Shown here in pieces: positions 42,932-50,794 of a stretch of 64,000 bases of DNA. Position numbers and translations under genes: made by a program. Origin of the DNA: Actinocrinis sp035605935 (GTDB taxonomy: Bacteria > Actinomycetota > Actinomycetes > Streptomycetales > Catenulisporaceae); assembly GCF_035605935.1 (NCBI RefSeq), contig NZ_DATNGK010000233.1, positions 1 to 64,000 of the forward strand, written 5' to 3'. Position 1 is the stretch's first letter; each line of letters begins with the position of its first letter. The notes under the pieces were generated by a model. That model was not told the origin of the DNA. It did no database searches and saw only the letters and a list, made by a program, of their open reading frames with translations.

Positions 42932-44059
42932 CTAGGCCGGGAGCACCACCAGATCGCGGTCGGTGCGGTTCAGCCGCTCGCCGCCGCTTTCGGTGCAGAT
43001 GACGATGTCCTCGATGCGCGCGCCGAACCGGCCCGGAAGGTAGATCCCCGGTTCGATGGAGAAGGCCATTCCTGGCTCAAGCGGCCGCGAGCTACCGGCG
43101 ACGATGTAGGGCTCCTCGTGCGTCTCAAGGCCGATTCCGTGGCCGGTGCGGTGGATGAACCGGTCACCATATCCGGCCGCTGCGATCATGTCGCGGCCCA
43201 CCGCGTCAAGCTGTTCCGCGGTGATCCCTGGTCGCACCGCTTCGACTTGCGCGCGCTGCGCGTTGAGCAGCACCTCGTACAGCTCAAGGAACTCCTTCGG
43301 CGGCTCGCCGACCGCGTACACGCGCGTGGAGTCTGAGCAATAGCCGTCGCGGGTCGTGCCGCCGATGTCGACGACCACTGGGTCACCGGGCTCGATCGTC
43401 CGGTCGGAGACGTCATGATGTGGGCTGGCGCCGTTCGGGCCCGCGGCCACGATCACGAAATCGACCCGCTCATGTCCCTCGGCGAGGATCGCGTCCGCGA
43501 TGTCCCGGCCGACCTCGCGCTCGGTGCGGCCCGCGCGCAGCCACTCGCCCATGCGCGCGTGCACGCGGTCGATCGCGGCGCCGGCCCGCCGCAGCGCCTC
43601 GGCCTCAGCGGGCGTCTTGAGCTGTCGCAGCGCGCTGAGCACGCCACCGGCCAGGTCCTGCTCCGCATCCGGCAGAACCCTGCGAAACTCGGCCGCCTTC
43701 TCCACCCACATGTGGTTGTCCAGGCCGACCCGCTTGGCTCCGGACACGCGGGCGGCCGCGATCGCGTACGGGTCGTCGGTCTCGTTCCACGCCACGATCT
43801 CCAGACCCGAGGCTCCGGCCGCGGAGGCCGCCGCGACCGGCTGCTCCAGCGCGGGCACCAGCAGACACGGCTCCCCGCTGACCGGCAGCACCAGGCAGGT
43901 AAGCCGCTCGAAGGGCAGCGCGTCGTAGCCGGTCAGGTAGCGCAGGTCCGCGCCGGGGCAGACCAGGAGCGCGTCCAGACCGGCCCGCGCGGCGGCCTCG
44001 CGGGCGAAATGCAGGCGCTGCGCCGGGTAGAGGGCCGAAATCTCGCCGCCGTCAGACAT
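42932..44059 (-). CDS. M24 family aminopeptidase (Xaa-Pro type)
   Basis: 375-residue cytosolic metallopeptidase. The N-terminal creatinase-like domain (about 1-130) leads to the pita-bread domain (about 140-375) with all five metal ligands visible: the two Asp in VDIGGTTRDGYCSD, His in HRTGHGIGLETHEEP, Glu in SIEPGIY and Glu in ARIEDIV. It removes the N-terminal residue before proline from peptides. ATG 44059 is preceded by GGAG five bases away; a longer frame has no site. Possibly part of nitrogen recycling; no operon partners. Confidence 0.94.
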   Translation of the reverse strand: MSDGGEISALYPAQRLHFAREAAARAGLDALLVCPGADLRYLTGYDALPFERLTCLVLPVSGEPCLLVPALEQPVAAASAAGASGLEIVAWNETDDPYAIAAARVSGAKRVGLDNHMWVEKAAEFRRVLPDAEQDLAGGVLSALRQLKTPAEAEALRRAGAAIDRVHARMGEWLRAGRTEREVGRDIADAILAEGHERVDFVIVAAGPNGASPHHDVSDRTIEPGDPVVVDIGGTTRDGYCSDSTRVYAVGEPPKEFLELYEVLLNAQRAQVEAVRPGITAEQLDAVGRDMIAAAGYGDRFIHRTGHGIGLETHEEPYIVAGSSRPLEPGMAFSIEPGIYLPGRFGARIEDIVICTESGGERLNRTDRDLVVLPA

Positions 44060-44148
44060 GGCAACTCCAGAGCGTTCAACGGGACACTGATCCGCTCCAT
44101 CCTGCCGCATCCCGGTCTTGAGAACTCGGCGGCGCAGCGCAGCGTGTG

Positions 44149-44190
44149 CCTAGAACGTGAAGCGCTCCTCCTAGAACGTGAAGCGCTCCT
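44149..44190. repeat. 21-bp exact tandem duplication over the end of the reductase gene
   Basis: Two adjacent identical 21-bp units (44149-44169, 44170-44190). Each holds the last codons and the stop (ERFTF plus TAG in minus-strand reading), so the end of the gene is present twice and the second copy lies beyond the stop. Confidence 0.92.
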
Positions 44191-45760
44191 TGTGGATGTG
44201 GCGACGCGGCACCCGCGCCTCGCGCAGCGACTGCCCGGCGGCCTGGATCATGCTGCTCGATCCGCACAGGAAGACATCGCGGTGCTGGATGTCGGGCACC
44301 AGCGAGGTGATTCGTTCCGCGCTGAGCGGGCCCGGGTTGGCGTCCCGCGGACCGAGCAGGTAGTGCACCGTCAGCCGGCCGCCGGCGGCGAGCCATTCGA
44401 GTTCCCGGTGGAACACGATGTCGCCTCGGCGCGACGCGCGGTAGAGCAGCACCAAGTCCTCACCGGCAGCGGCCAGCGGATCGATCAGCGCGCGCAGCGG
44501 CGTGATGCCGATGCCGCCCGCGATCAGCACAACCTTGCGGCGGGTGCGCAGCGCGGCGGTCATGGCGCCGTACGGACCCTCGGCGAAGACACGGACGCCC
44601 GGTTGCAGCTCCTGCAGCGCCCTGGTGTGGTCGCCGAGCGCGCCGACCGTGATACGCAGCCACTCGCGGTTCGGGGCCGCGGAAAGCGAGAACGGGTGCG
44701 ACTGCCACCAGAAGCCGCGGGCCAGGAATCGCCAGCGGAAGAACTGGCCCGGCTCGGCCTGGAGCCGGCGCAGGTGGCGGCCCGTCAGGTAGATGGACAC
44801 CGCATCGTCGGACTCGCGCTGCACGTCGACCACGCGCAGCCGGTGCCGCATCGAGAAGATGACCGGCTTTACGACGCGGAACGCGAACACGGTCAGCGCC
44901 ACCGCGACGTACAGGCCGACCGCGAACAGTCGCGCGCCATAGTTCGCGTCGAAGGTGCCGCCCGCGGTGAACTCGTGCGTGAAGAACAGCACGATCGCGA
45001 GGTACACGAGATAGTGCGTGTACTGCCACGTCTCGTACCGCACCCGCCTGCGCACGGCCCGCGCCGAGATGAATCCGATAAGGAGCAGAAGTCCTAGCCC
45101 GATCGTCGCGTCGAGCAGGTAGGGCATGTCGAGGATCATCAAGAACTGCGACGGTACCTTGTTCACAGAGCCGGCGTAGCCGAGGGTGATCAGGGCGGCG
45201 TGCGCGAGCAGCAGCAGCACCAGCGATTCGCCACTGGCCCGGTGCGCGGCGGTCAGCCAGTCCGAGCCGATCGCCCGCTCCAGCCACGGAATCCGGGCCA
45301 TCAGCAGCACCTGGATCAGCACCAGGTAGGCGCCGAGCATGCCCGCGGCCTGACCGGCGGCGGTGGCCTGACCGCCGAGGTTGGCCAGCGTCGTGTCCGG
45401 CGTGTCCATCCAGAAGAAGGCCAGCACCGCGATCGCGCCCACGATCACCAGGCCAAACAAGCCGGCCGCGATGTACTCGCGCGGCGGCAACGCGCGTGTC
45501 GAAAGACGCGATCGGTGCAGCGGGCGCGCGCGGTACGCGAACGGCGTCGACACGGCTACGCGTTGCCCCGGCACGACCGGCGGCGCCTGACCGCCCGCTC
45601 GCCCCTGCGCTGCTACCCGAGACTGCGCGGCGACCCGAGACTGCGCCGTGGCACGAACCTGAGCCGCGACCCGCGCCTGCGGGGTCGGTCGACCACCCGA
45701 CGGCGGCCGGCCCGGCCCAGGCGGAGGCACGGAGACGGCACGATCCACCCATTCCGCCAT
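44171..45760 (-). CDS. Ferric-reductase-like transmembrane protein with ferredoxin-NADP reductase domain
   Basis: 529-residue membrane flavoprotein. After a Gln/Arg/Ala-rich N-terminus (about 1-75, with a RVAAQS-type hexapeptide repeat) come six or so membrane helices of the ferric reductase-like domain (about 95-310) with haem-ligand His candidates in HRASGESLVLLLLAHAAL and YTHYLVYL. Then an FAD-binding barrel (about 315-420, RWRFLARGFWWQSHPFSLSA) and an NAD(P)H-binding domain (AGGIGITPLRALI, DVFLCGSSSM). It moves electrons from NAD(P)H across the membrane. It is divergent from a Rieske lipoprotein, a likely partner. Confidence 0.9.
   Translation of the reverse strand: MAEWVDRAVSVPPPGPGRPPSGGRPTPQARVAAQVRATAQSRVAAQSRVAAQGRAGGQAPPVVPGQRVAVSTPFAYRARPLHRSRLSTRALPPREYIAAGLFGLVIVGAIAVLAFFWMDTPDTTLANLGGQATAAGQAAGMLGAYLVLIQVLLMARIPWLERAIGSDWLTAAHRASGESLVLLLLAHAALITLGYAGSVNKVPSQFLMILDMPYLLDATIGLGLLLLIGFISARAVRRRVRYETWQYTHYLVYLAIVLFFTHEFTAGGTFDANYGARLFAVGLYVAVALTVFAFRVVKPVIFSMRHRLRVVDVQRESDDAVSIYLTGRHLRRLQAEPGQFFRWRFLARGFWWQSHPFSLSAAPNREWLRITVGALGDHTRALQELQPGVRVFAEGPYGAMTAALRTRRKVVLIAGGIGITPLRALIDPLAAAGEDLVLLYRASRRGDIVFHRELEWLAAGGRLTVHYLLGPRDANPGPLSAERITSLVPDIQHRDVFLCGSSSMIQAAGQSLREARVPRRHIHKERFTF
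45602..45673. repeat. Four 18-bp tandem units in the reductase N-terminus
   Basis: Four adjacent 18-bp units code the hexapeptides RVAAQG, RVAAQS, RATAQS and RVAAQV in the cytoplasmic N-terminus of the reductase. The unit length is the same as in the phosphoesterase tail at 32167. Confidence 0.75.
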
Positions 45761-45960
45761 GGTCTACAGCTCCACATGCCTGGTTGCGGCCTTGTCCCCT
45801 CCTGGGTGGCCTCTTGTGGGCGGTCCACGACGAAGAGGCGCATTCGGTTCATTGCCGGTTCGCGGACCGAGCTGTTACAGAACGCGTAGAACCGATTACG
45901 GGCTTCATCCGTGCGGACAGGTCGACACACCCGGCCCGAGTTTTCTTGGGAGCGCACTCG

Positions 45961-46605
45961 ATGACCATCACGCATGAGCCGTCCGACCTGCTGACCGACG
46001 ACGCCGCCGCCAAGCAATCCTGCGAAGCAGGCGCCTGCGCGCGCTTCGCGCTGAACCGGCGTGGCCTGCTGCGCGGCGCGGCGGCGGCCGGGACGGCGGT
46101 CGTCGCCGGGGCCGGGCTGTCCGCGTGCGGCCACATCCTGGACCCGAACGAGAACGCCGCGGACGGCGCGCCGCCCAGCGGCGCGACCGTCACCGACATG
46201 ACCGCACCCCCGGCGACGGCCAGTGCGGCGGCCAAGCCGATGAGCGGCGGCGCCGGCATGGACGCGAGCAAGATGCCGGATCAGACCATGAAGACCACCG
46301 CCGCCATGCCGACCGGCACGCTGCTCGGCAAGGCCTCGCAGATCCCGGTGGGCGGCGGCGTCGTCTTCGCGAACCATCAGGTCGTGGTGACTCAGCCGAA
46401 AGCCGGAACCTACAAGGCATTCAGCTCGGTCTGCACCCATGCCGGATGCCAGTGCAATGAGGTAGCCTCAGGCATGATCAACTGCCCGTGCCACGGCGCC
46501 TCATTCAGCATCAGCGACGGTTCGGCGCTGCAAGGCCCGACTCAGACTCCGTTGCCCGCTAAAACCGTGACGGTCACCAATGGGGAAATCCGTCTCCAGG
46601 CGTGA
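45961..46605 (+). CDS. Exported Rieske (2Fe-2S) lipoprotein
   Basis: 214 residues. A twin-arginine signal (NRRGLLRGAAAAGTAVVAG) with a lipobox-like LSAC near residue 58, a Met/Ala/Pro-rich spacer, then a Rieske domain (about 120-214) with both cluster motifs, CTHAGC and CPCHGASF. It would be anchored outside the membrane and carry electrons. No cytochrome b gene is nearby; the divergent reductase is the most likely partner. GGGAG lies eight bases before the ATG at 45961. Confidence 0.9.
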   Translation: MTITHEPSDLLTDDAAAKQSCEAGACARFALNRRGLLRGAAAAGTAVVAGAGLSACGHILDPNENAADGAPPSGATVTDMTAPPATASAAAKPMSGGAGMDASKMPDQTMKTTAAMPTGTLLGKASQIPVGGGVVFANHQVVVTQPKAGTYKAFSSVCTHAGCQCNEVASGMINCPCHGASFSISDGSALQGPTQTPLPAKTVTVTNGEIRLQA

Positions 46606-46724
46606 TCGGCATGGTTTCGGCGAGTGGCGCGAGCGCGGCCTGGATCGGGATCGCCGTCGTGGGGATCCTCAGCCAGGCCGCACCAGCGGTCTATTGGTTC
46701 GTCAGGAAGCGGCGCAGGACGTGA
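46602..46724 (+). CDS. 40-aa one-helix peptide coupled to the Rieske gene
   Basis: GTG start overlapping the Rieske stop (GTGA; an ATG three codons on is the alternative). The peptide has a hydrophobic helix (AAWIGIAVVGILSQAAPAVY) and a basic end WFVRKRRRT, as expected for a small membrane peptide with its C-terminus in the cytosol. It may help anchor or assemble the Rieske/reductase pair. It overlaps the convergent CBM2 fragment by 23 bases. No known family is recognised. Confidence 0.5.
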   Translation: MIGMVSASGASAAWIGIAVVGILSQAAPAVYWFVRKRRRT

Positions 46725-47010
46725 CGGTCATGCCCTGACCGGTTCCCGTGCCCTGGAAGCCGAAGTTGGTCGTCTGCCCGGCGCCGACGCTGCCGTTATA
46801 GCTGACGTTCGCGAACTTCACCGTTCCAGTGCCGCTGGCCGACGCGTTCCAGGCGCTGGTCACCGCTGCGCCTGACGGAAGGTTGATCGTCACCGTCCAG
46901 GAGTGGATCGCGGACGCCCCGGCGGTCACGTTGACGCTGGCCGTGAAGCCGCCCTGCCACTGATTCACCGCTACCGCCGCCGAGCAGCCGCTCGGGGGCG
47001 GGGGAGGTTT
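46702..47010 (-). pseudogene. C-terminal CBM2 fragment of a lost secreted hydrolase
   Basis: About 102 codons that start directly after an in-frame TAG and read as a Pro-rich linker (KPPPPPSGC) followed by a nearly complete CBM2 cellulose/xylan-binding domain (SAAVAVNQWQGGFTASVNVT, then WTVTINLPSG, VSYNGSVGAGQTTNFGFQG) ending in a Cys. No signal peptide, catalytic domain or plausible start precedes it; the GTG in AVAV could only give a partial domain. Best explained as the 3' end of a cellulase or xylanase gene whose main body has been deleted. It stands between the Rieske gene and lacI of the xylan locus. Confidence 0.72.
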
Positions 47011-47071
47011 CTAAGGCTATCGCTGGAAAGTTCCACAGTGGTTCGGCCATTGCTGGCCTAACGTCGGGGAG

Positions 47072-48109
47072 TCAGCGCCCGATCTCACGCGGCGCGGTGG
47101 TTTCGCGCACCACCAGCTCGGTGACCAGATCCACCCGGCTGGTCGGCAGATCCGCGCCGCGGGCCAGGTCGAGCAGCATCCGGGTCGCCGTCTCGGCCAT
47201 GTCGCGCAGCGGCTGGTTCACCGTGGTGAGCGCCGGATCGGTCCACGCGGCCACCGGCAGGTTGTCGTAGCCGATCACGGAGACCTGTCCGGGCACGTCC
47301 AGGCCGAGCCGCCGCGCGGCCCGCAGCACGCCCATCGCCTGGAGGTCCGAGCCGGCAAACACCGCGGTCGGCCGGTCGGCCCGGTCGAGCAGCTTCAAGC
47401 CGTATTCGTACCCTGCGTCAACGTAGAAGTTGCCGTAGAGCACCAGCTCTGGATCGACCGGCAGGTCGGCCTCGTCGTGCGCGGAGCGGAAGCCGGAGAC
47501 CCGGGCGCGGCTGCACAGCACGTCGCGCGGCCCTGAGATGATCGCGATGCGCCGGTGACCGAGTTCCAGCAGGTGCCTGGCCGCGAGCAGACCGCCGTTC
47601 CAGTTGTTCGAGCCGACGGTGGGCACCGAGGCGGTGGTCGCGCTGTCGGTGTCCACGACCACGAACGGGATGCGCTGGCGCTGCAACTGCTGGCACTGCG
47701 GCTGGGTCGGGCTGCACATGACGAACACCACGCCGAGCGGCCGGCCGGTCAGCACCCCGTCCAACCACGGCTGCGGCGGATGATGCTGCCCGCCGAGCTG
47801 CGAGAGCACGACGTTGACGCCGGCCGCCGCGGTCACCGCCTCGACCCCGGCGACGATCAGCATCGCCCAGATCGAGTTGAACTCGTGGAAGACCACTCGG
47901 ATCTGGCCGGCGTCCGGCGGCTTGCGCGGCTGACGGCGGCGATACCGGTGCAGCTCGAGGCTCGCCTCGACCCGCGCTCTCGTCTCCGGCGCGACGTCGG
48001 CGCGGCCGTTGAGCACCTTGGAGACGGTCGCGATGGACACGCCGACTTCGTCGGCGATGGTCGCGATCGTCGGCGAGCCTGGGCTGTCATCCGCCTCGGG
48101 AGAGGTCAT
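47072..48109 (-). CDS. LacI family repressor of the xylo-oligosaccharide locus
   Basis: 345 residues. The N-terminal helix-turn-helix and hinge are typical (TIATIADEVGVSIATVSKVL, then NGRADVAPETRARV); the sugar-binding periplasmic-like domain follows (VVFVMCSPTQP, VDTDSATTASVPTVGSNNWN, HRRIAIISGPRD, FAGSDLQAMGVLRAARRLG, VSVIGYDNLPVA). It is divergent from the GH3-transporter operon, and GAAACTTTC-type palindromes lie ahead of both start sites, so it probably represses both. The inducer is likely a xylose-containing oligosaccharide. Confidence 0.93.
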   Translation of the reverse strand: MTSPEADDSPGSPTIATIADEVGVSIATVSKVLNGRADVAPETRARVEASLELHRYRRRQPRKPPDAGQIRVVFHEFNSIWAMLIVAGVEAVTAAAGVNVVLSQLGGQHHPPQPWLDGVLTGRPLGVVFVMCSPTQPQCQQLQRQRIPFVVVDTDSATTASVPTVGSNNWNGGLLAARHLLELGHRRIAIISGPRDVLCSRARVSGFRSAHDEADLPVDPELVLYGNFYVDAGYEYGLKLLDRADRPTAVFAGSDLQAMGVLRAARRLGLDVPGQVSVIGYDNLPVAAWTDPALTTVNQPLRDMAETATRMLLDLARGADLPTSRVDLVTELVVRETTAPREIGR

Positions 48110-48131
48110 CGAAAGGCCACCTCTGTATGCA

Positions 48132-48141
48132 AAAACTTTCG
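48132..48141 (-). promoter_or_regulatory. Operator-like site upstream of lacI
   Basis: AAAACTTTCG, one base different from the GAAACTTTCG core at 48309-48321, 23 bases ahead of the lacI start. Suggests autorepression. Confidence 0.45.
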
Positions 48142-48185
48142 GTGAGCATAGCAGCGGATTCAGGGTTGTACAAAGCAGATCTGTG

Positions 48186-48195
48186 AGACTTTCAG
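48186..48195. promoter_or_regulatory. Second operator-like site in the divergent region
   Basis: AGACTTTCAG (part of GAGACTTTCAG), a variant of GAAACTTTCG, midway between lacI and the GH3 operon. Confidence 0.35.
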
Positions 48196-48254
48196 AGCGC
48201 TGCTCACGGCGCGCGAAGTGCGCTCCGGCAAGGAAAAGGCGCTGTTGGAAAGTC

Positions 48255-48321
48255 TTGACACGCTAGACGTGAAGGCCTAGCTTACCGCAACACACTGCGG
48301 TTCTGATCTCGAAACTTTCGA
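48255..48321 (+). promoter_or_regulatory. Promoter and main operator of the GH3-GH42 operon
   Basis: TTGACA (48255-48260), a 17-bp spacer and TAGCTT (48278-48283) make a good sigma-70-type promoter. GGAAAGTCTT just ahead (48247-48256) is a half-like site. The perfect 13-bp palindrome TCGAAACTTTCGA at 48309-48321 falls about 20 bases into the transcript, a strong repressor position. CGAA-N-TTCG-type palindromes are used by LacI regulators of xylan genes in streptomycetes. Confidence 0.7.
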
Positions 48322-48384
48322 TGCAGCGCGCAGCCCTACCTGCCGGATTTGGCGCCCTGGGCAGCGTCGGGGCGAAGGGGCGGC

Positions 48385-50793
48385 ATGGCAAATCACGGGT
48401 CCGCGGACACGGACCGCACCGGCGAGAGCGCGCAGCGGTGGCGCGACGCACGGCTTTCGCCGGCCGAGCGGGCCGACGCCCTCATCGCGCTGATGACCTT
48501 GGCGGAGAAGGCAGCCCAACTGGTCGGCGTGTGGGTCGGTGCGGACGCCTCGGGGCAGGGGGTCGCCCCGCATCAGGACGAGATGCGCAACGGCACGCCG
48601 TGGCCCGAGCTGATCCGCTACGGCCTCGGCCAGCTGACCAGGCCGTTCGGCTCCGCTCCAGTCGACCCGGTGCTCGGCGCGCGCTCGCTGGCCGCCTCCC
48701 AGGCTCAGATCGCCGCCGCCAGCCGGTTCGGCATCCCGGCCCAGGTGCACGAGGAGTGCCTGACCGGGTTCGCGACCTGGGGCGCCACCGCCTTTCCAAC
48801 GCCGTTGAGCTGGGGCGCGAGCTTCGACGCGGAACTGATCGAGCTGATGTCCGGGCGGATCGGGCGATCCATGCGCGCCGCCGGAGTGCATCAGGGCCTT
48901 GCTCCGGTGCTGGACGTCACCCGCGACTACCGCTGGGGCCGCACCGAGGAGACCATCGGCGAGGACCCGTATCTGGTCGGCGTCATCGGCGCAGCCTATG
49001 TCAGGGGTCTGGAACAAGCTGGCATCGTCGCGACGCTCAAGCACTTCGCCGGGTACTCGGCCTCACGCGGCGGCCGCAATCTCGCCCCGGTGCCGATGGG
49101 CCGCCGCGAACTGGCCGACGTGGTACTGCCGCCGTTCGAGATGGCGCTGCGGCTCGGCGGCGCGCGCTCGGTGATGCATTCGTACGCCGAGATAGACGGC
49201 GTTCCGGTCGCCGCGGACGAGGGCTTGCTCACCGGTGTGCTGCGCGAGGACTGGGGATTCACCGGCACGGTGGTCGCCGACTACTTCGCCGTACGCTTCC
49301 TGCAAACGCTGCACGGCGTCGCCGCGGCCGCTGCGGACGCCGCCGGCCTGGCGCTCAAAGCAGGGATCGATGTCGAACTGCCCACGGTGGACGCCTACGG
49401 CGCGCCTCTGCTCGAAGCGGTACGCGCCGGAACCGTTGATGAGGCGCTGGTCGATCGCGCTCTACGCAGGGTCCTGATCCAAAAGGCACAGCTCGGCCTG
49501 CTCGACGAACCTGCGACGGACGCCGCGGCGCATCCTGCCCCGGCTCAGTCGCTGGTCTTCGACGACGAGGAGAATCAGCAGATCGCCCTGCGCCTGGCCC
49601 GGGAAGCGGTGATCCTGCTGCGCAACCGCGGCGGCGTGCTGCCGCTGCCGACCGGTCGCCGGATCGCTCTCATCGGGCCGGTCGCCGACGAGCCGCTGGC
49701 GATGCTCGGTTGCTATTCGTTCCCGGTGCATGTGAGCGCTCATACCGGTCACGGTCTCGGCCTGGAGATCGCCTCGCTGCGAGAGTCGCTCAGTGAGCTG
49801 ATTCCGGGCCTCGCTTACTCACCCGGCTGCACCGTGGACGGCGACGACACGTCGGGTATCGCCGCGGCGGCCGCTGTCGCAGCGGACTGCGACGTCTGCG
49901 TGCTGGCGGTCGGCGACCGTTCCGGACTGTTCGGCCGCGGCACCTCCGGCGAGGGCTGCGACGCGGCCGACTTGCGGCTGCCAGGGGTGCAGCCGGAGCT
50001 GGTGCGCGCCGTGCTCGCGACCGGAACCCCGGTTGTGTTGGTGCTGCTGGCCGGGCGTCCGTACGCACTCGGCGAAGAGGTCGAGGACGCCGCGGGCATC
50101 GTCTGTGCGTTCTTCCCCGGCCAGCGCGGCGGTCAGGCACTGGCCGAGGTGCTCACCGGTGTCGTGAATCCGTCCGGCCGGCTGCCGGTGAGCGTGCCGC
50201 GCGACGCCGGGGGCCTGCCCGCGACGTACCTCTCGCCGCCGCTCGGCCGCCGCTCGCAGGTCTCCTCCATCGACCCGACGCCCGCCTTCCCGTTCGGATT
50301 CGGGCTCGGATACACCGCCTTCGAGTGGAGCGATGCCGGCGTGGCCGGGCATCGCGAGAACGCCATACAGCCCACCGAGTGGCCCGTCGACGGGGAAGTG
50401 ACCGTTCAGATCACCGTCCGCAACGCCGGGGCGCGTCCTGGCACCGAAGTCGTACAGCTCTACCTGCACGACCCGGTCGCGCAGACGACCCGGCCGGTGG
50501 TCCGTCTCGTCGGCTTCGCCCGCGTCTCGCTGGAACCCGGCCAGCAGGCCCGCGTCTCGTTCACGGTGCCCGCCGACTTGGCCTCGTTCACCGGAGTGCG
50601 CGGCCGACGCATCGTCGAACCCGGAGACGTCGAGTTGCGCTTCGGCCGTTCGAGCGCGCACACCGAGGCGGCGGTGCCCTTGCGCCTGGTCGGCCTCGAG
50701 CGGGAGGTCGGTCATCAGCGCCGGCTGGTCTCGGTGATCGAGGTGGAGGCCGGCGCCCCGCTTACGCACACCGCACCGGAGGCCGGAGGATGA
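48385..50793 (+). CDS. GH3 beta-xylosidase/beta-glucosidase
   Basis: 802-residue intracellular glycoside hydrolase (no signal peptide). N-terminal GH3 barrel (about 20-390) with GRTEETIGEDPYL, KHFAGYSASRGGRN and the nucleophile Asp in GTVVADYFAV; the C-terminal alpha/beta sandwich (about 410-640, RNRGGVLPLP) and the FnIII-like end domain (about 680-780, VTVQITVRNAGARPGTEVVQ, then LYLHDP). In this setting, release of xylose from imported xylo-oligosaccharides is the likely job. ATG 48385 has GAAGGGG before it. First gene of the operon; it ends 1 base before the permease ATG (TGAGATG). Confidence 0.92.
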   Translation: MANHGSADTDRTGESAQRWRDARLSPAERADALIALMTLAEKAAQLVGVWVGADASGQGVAPHQDEMRNGTPWPELIRYGLGQLTRPFGSAPVDPVLGARSLAASQAQIAAASRFGIPAQVHEECLTGFATWGATAFPTPLSWGASFDAELIELMSGRIGRSMRAAGVHQGLAPVLDVTRDYRWGRTEETIGEDPYLVGVIGAAYVRGLEQAGIVATLKHFAGYSASRGGRNLAPVPMGRRELADVVLPPFEMALRLGGARSVMHSYAEIDGVPVAADEGLLTGVLREDWGFTGTVVADYFAVRFLQTLHGVAAAAADAAGLALKAGIDVELPTVDAYGAPLLEAVRAGTVDEALVDRALRRVLIQKAQLGLLDEPATDAAAHPAPAQSLVFDDEENQQIALRLAREAVILLRNRGGVLPLPTGRRIALIGPVADEPLAMLGCYSFPVHVSAHTGHGLGLEIASLRESLSELIPGLAYSPGCTVDGDDTSGIAAAAAVAADCDVCVLAVGDRSGLFGRGTSGEGCDAADLRLPGVQPELVRAVLATGTPVVLVLLAGRPYALGEEVEDAAGIVCAFFPGQRGGQALAEVLTGVVNPSGRLPVSVPRDAGGLPATYLSPPLGRRSQVSSIDPTPAFPFGFGLGYTAFEWSDAGVAGHRENAIQPTEWPVDGEVTVQITVRNAGARPGTEVVQLYLHDPVAQTTRPVVRLVGFARVSLEPGQQARVSFTVPADLASFTGVRGRRIVEPGDVELRFGRSSAHTEAAVPLRLVGLEREVGHQRRLVSVIEVEAGAPLTHTAPEAGG

Positions 50794-50794
50794 G

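Noticed and set aside
46796..47050. An 84-codon minus-strand frame starting at ATG 47050
   Set aside because: It runs out of phase with the CBM2 reading and shows no domain; it is a shadow of the CBM2 fragment.
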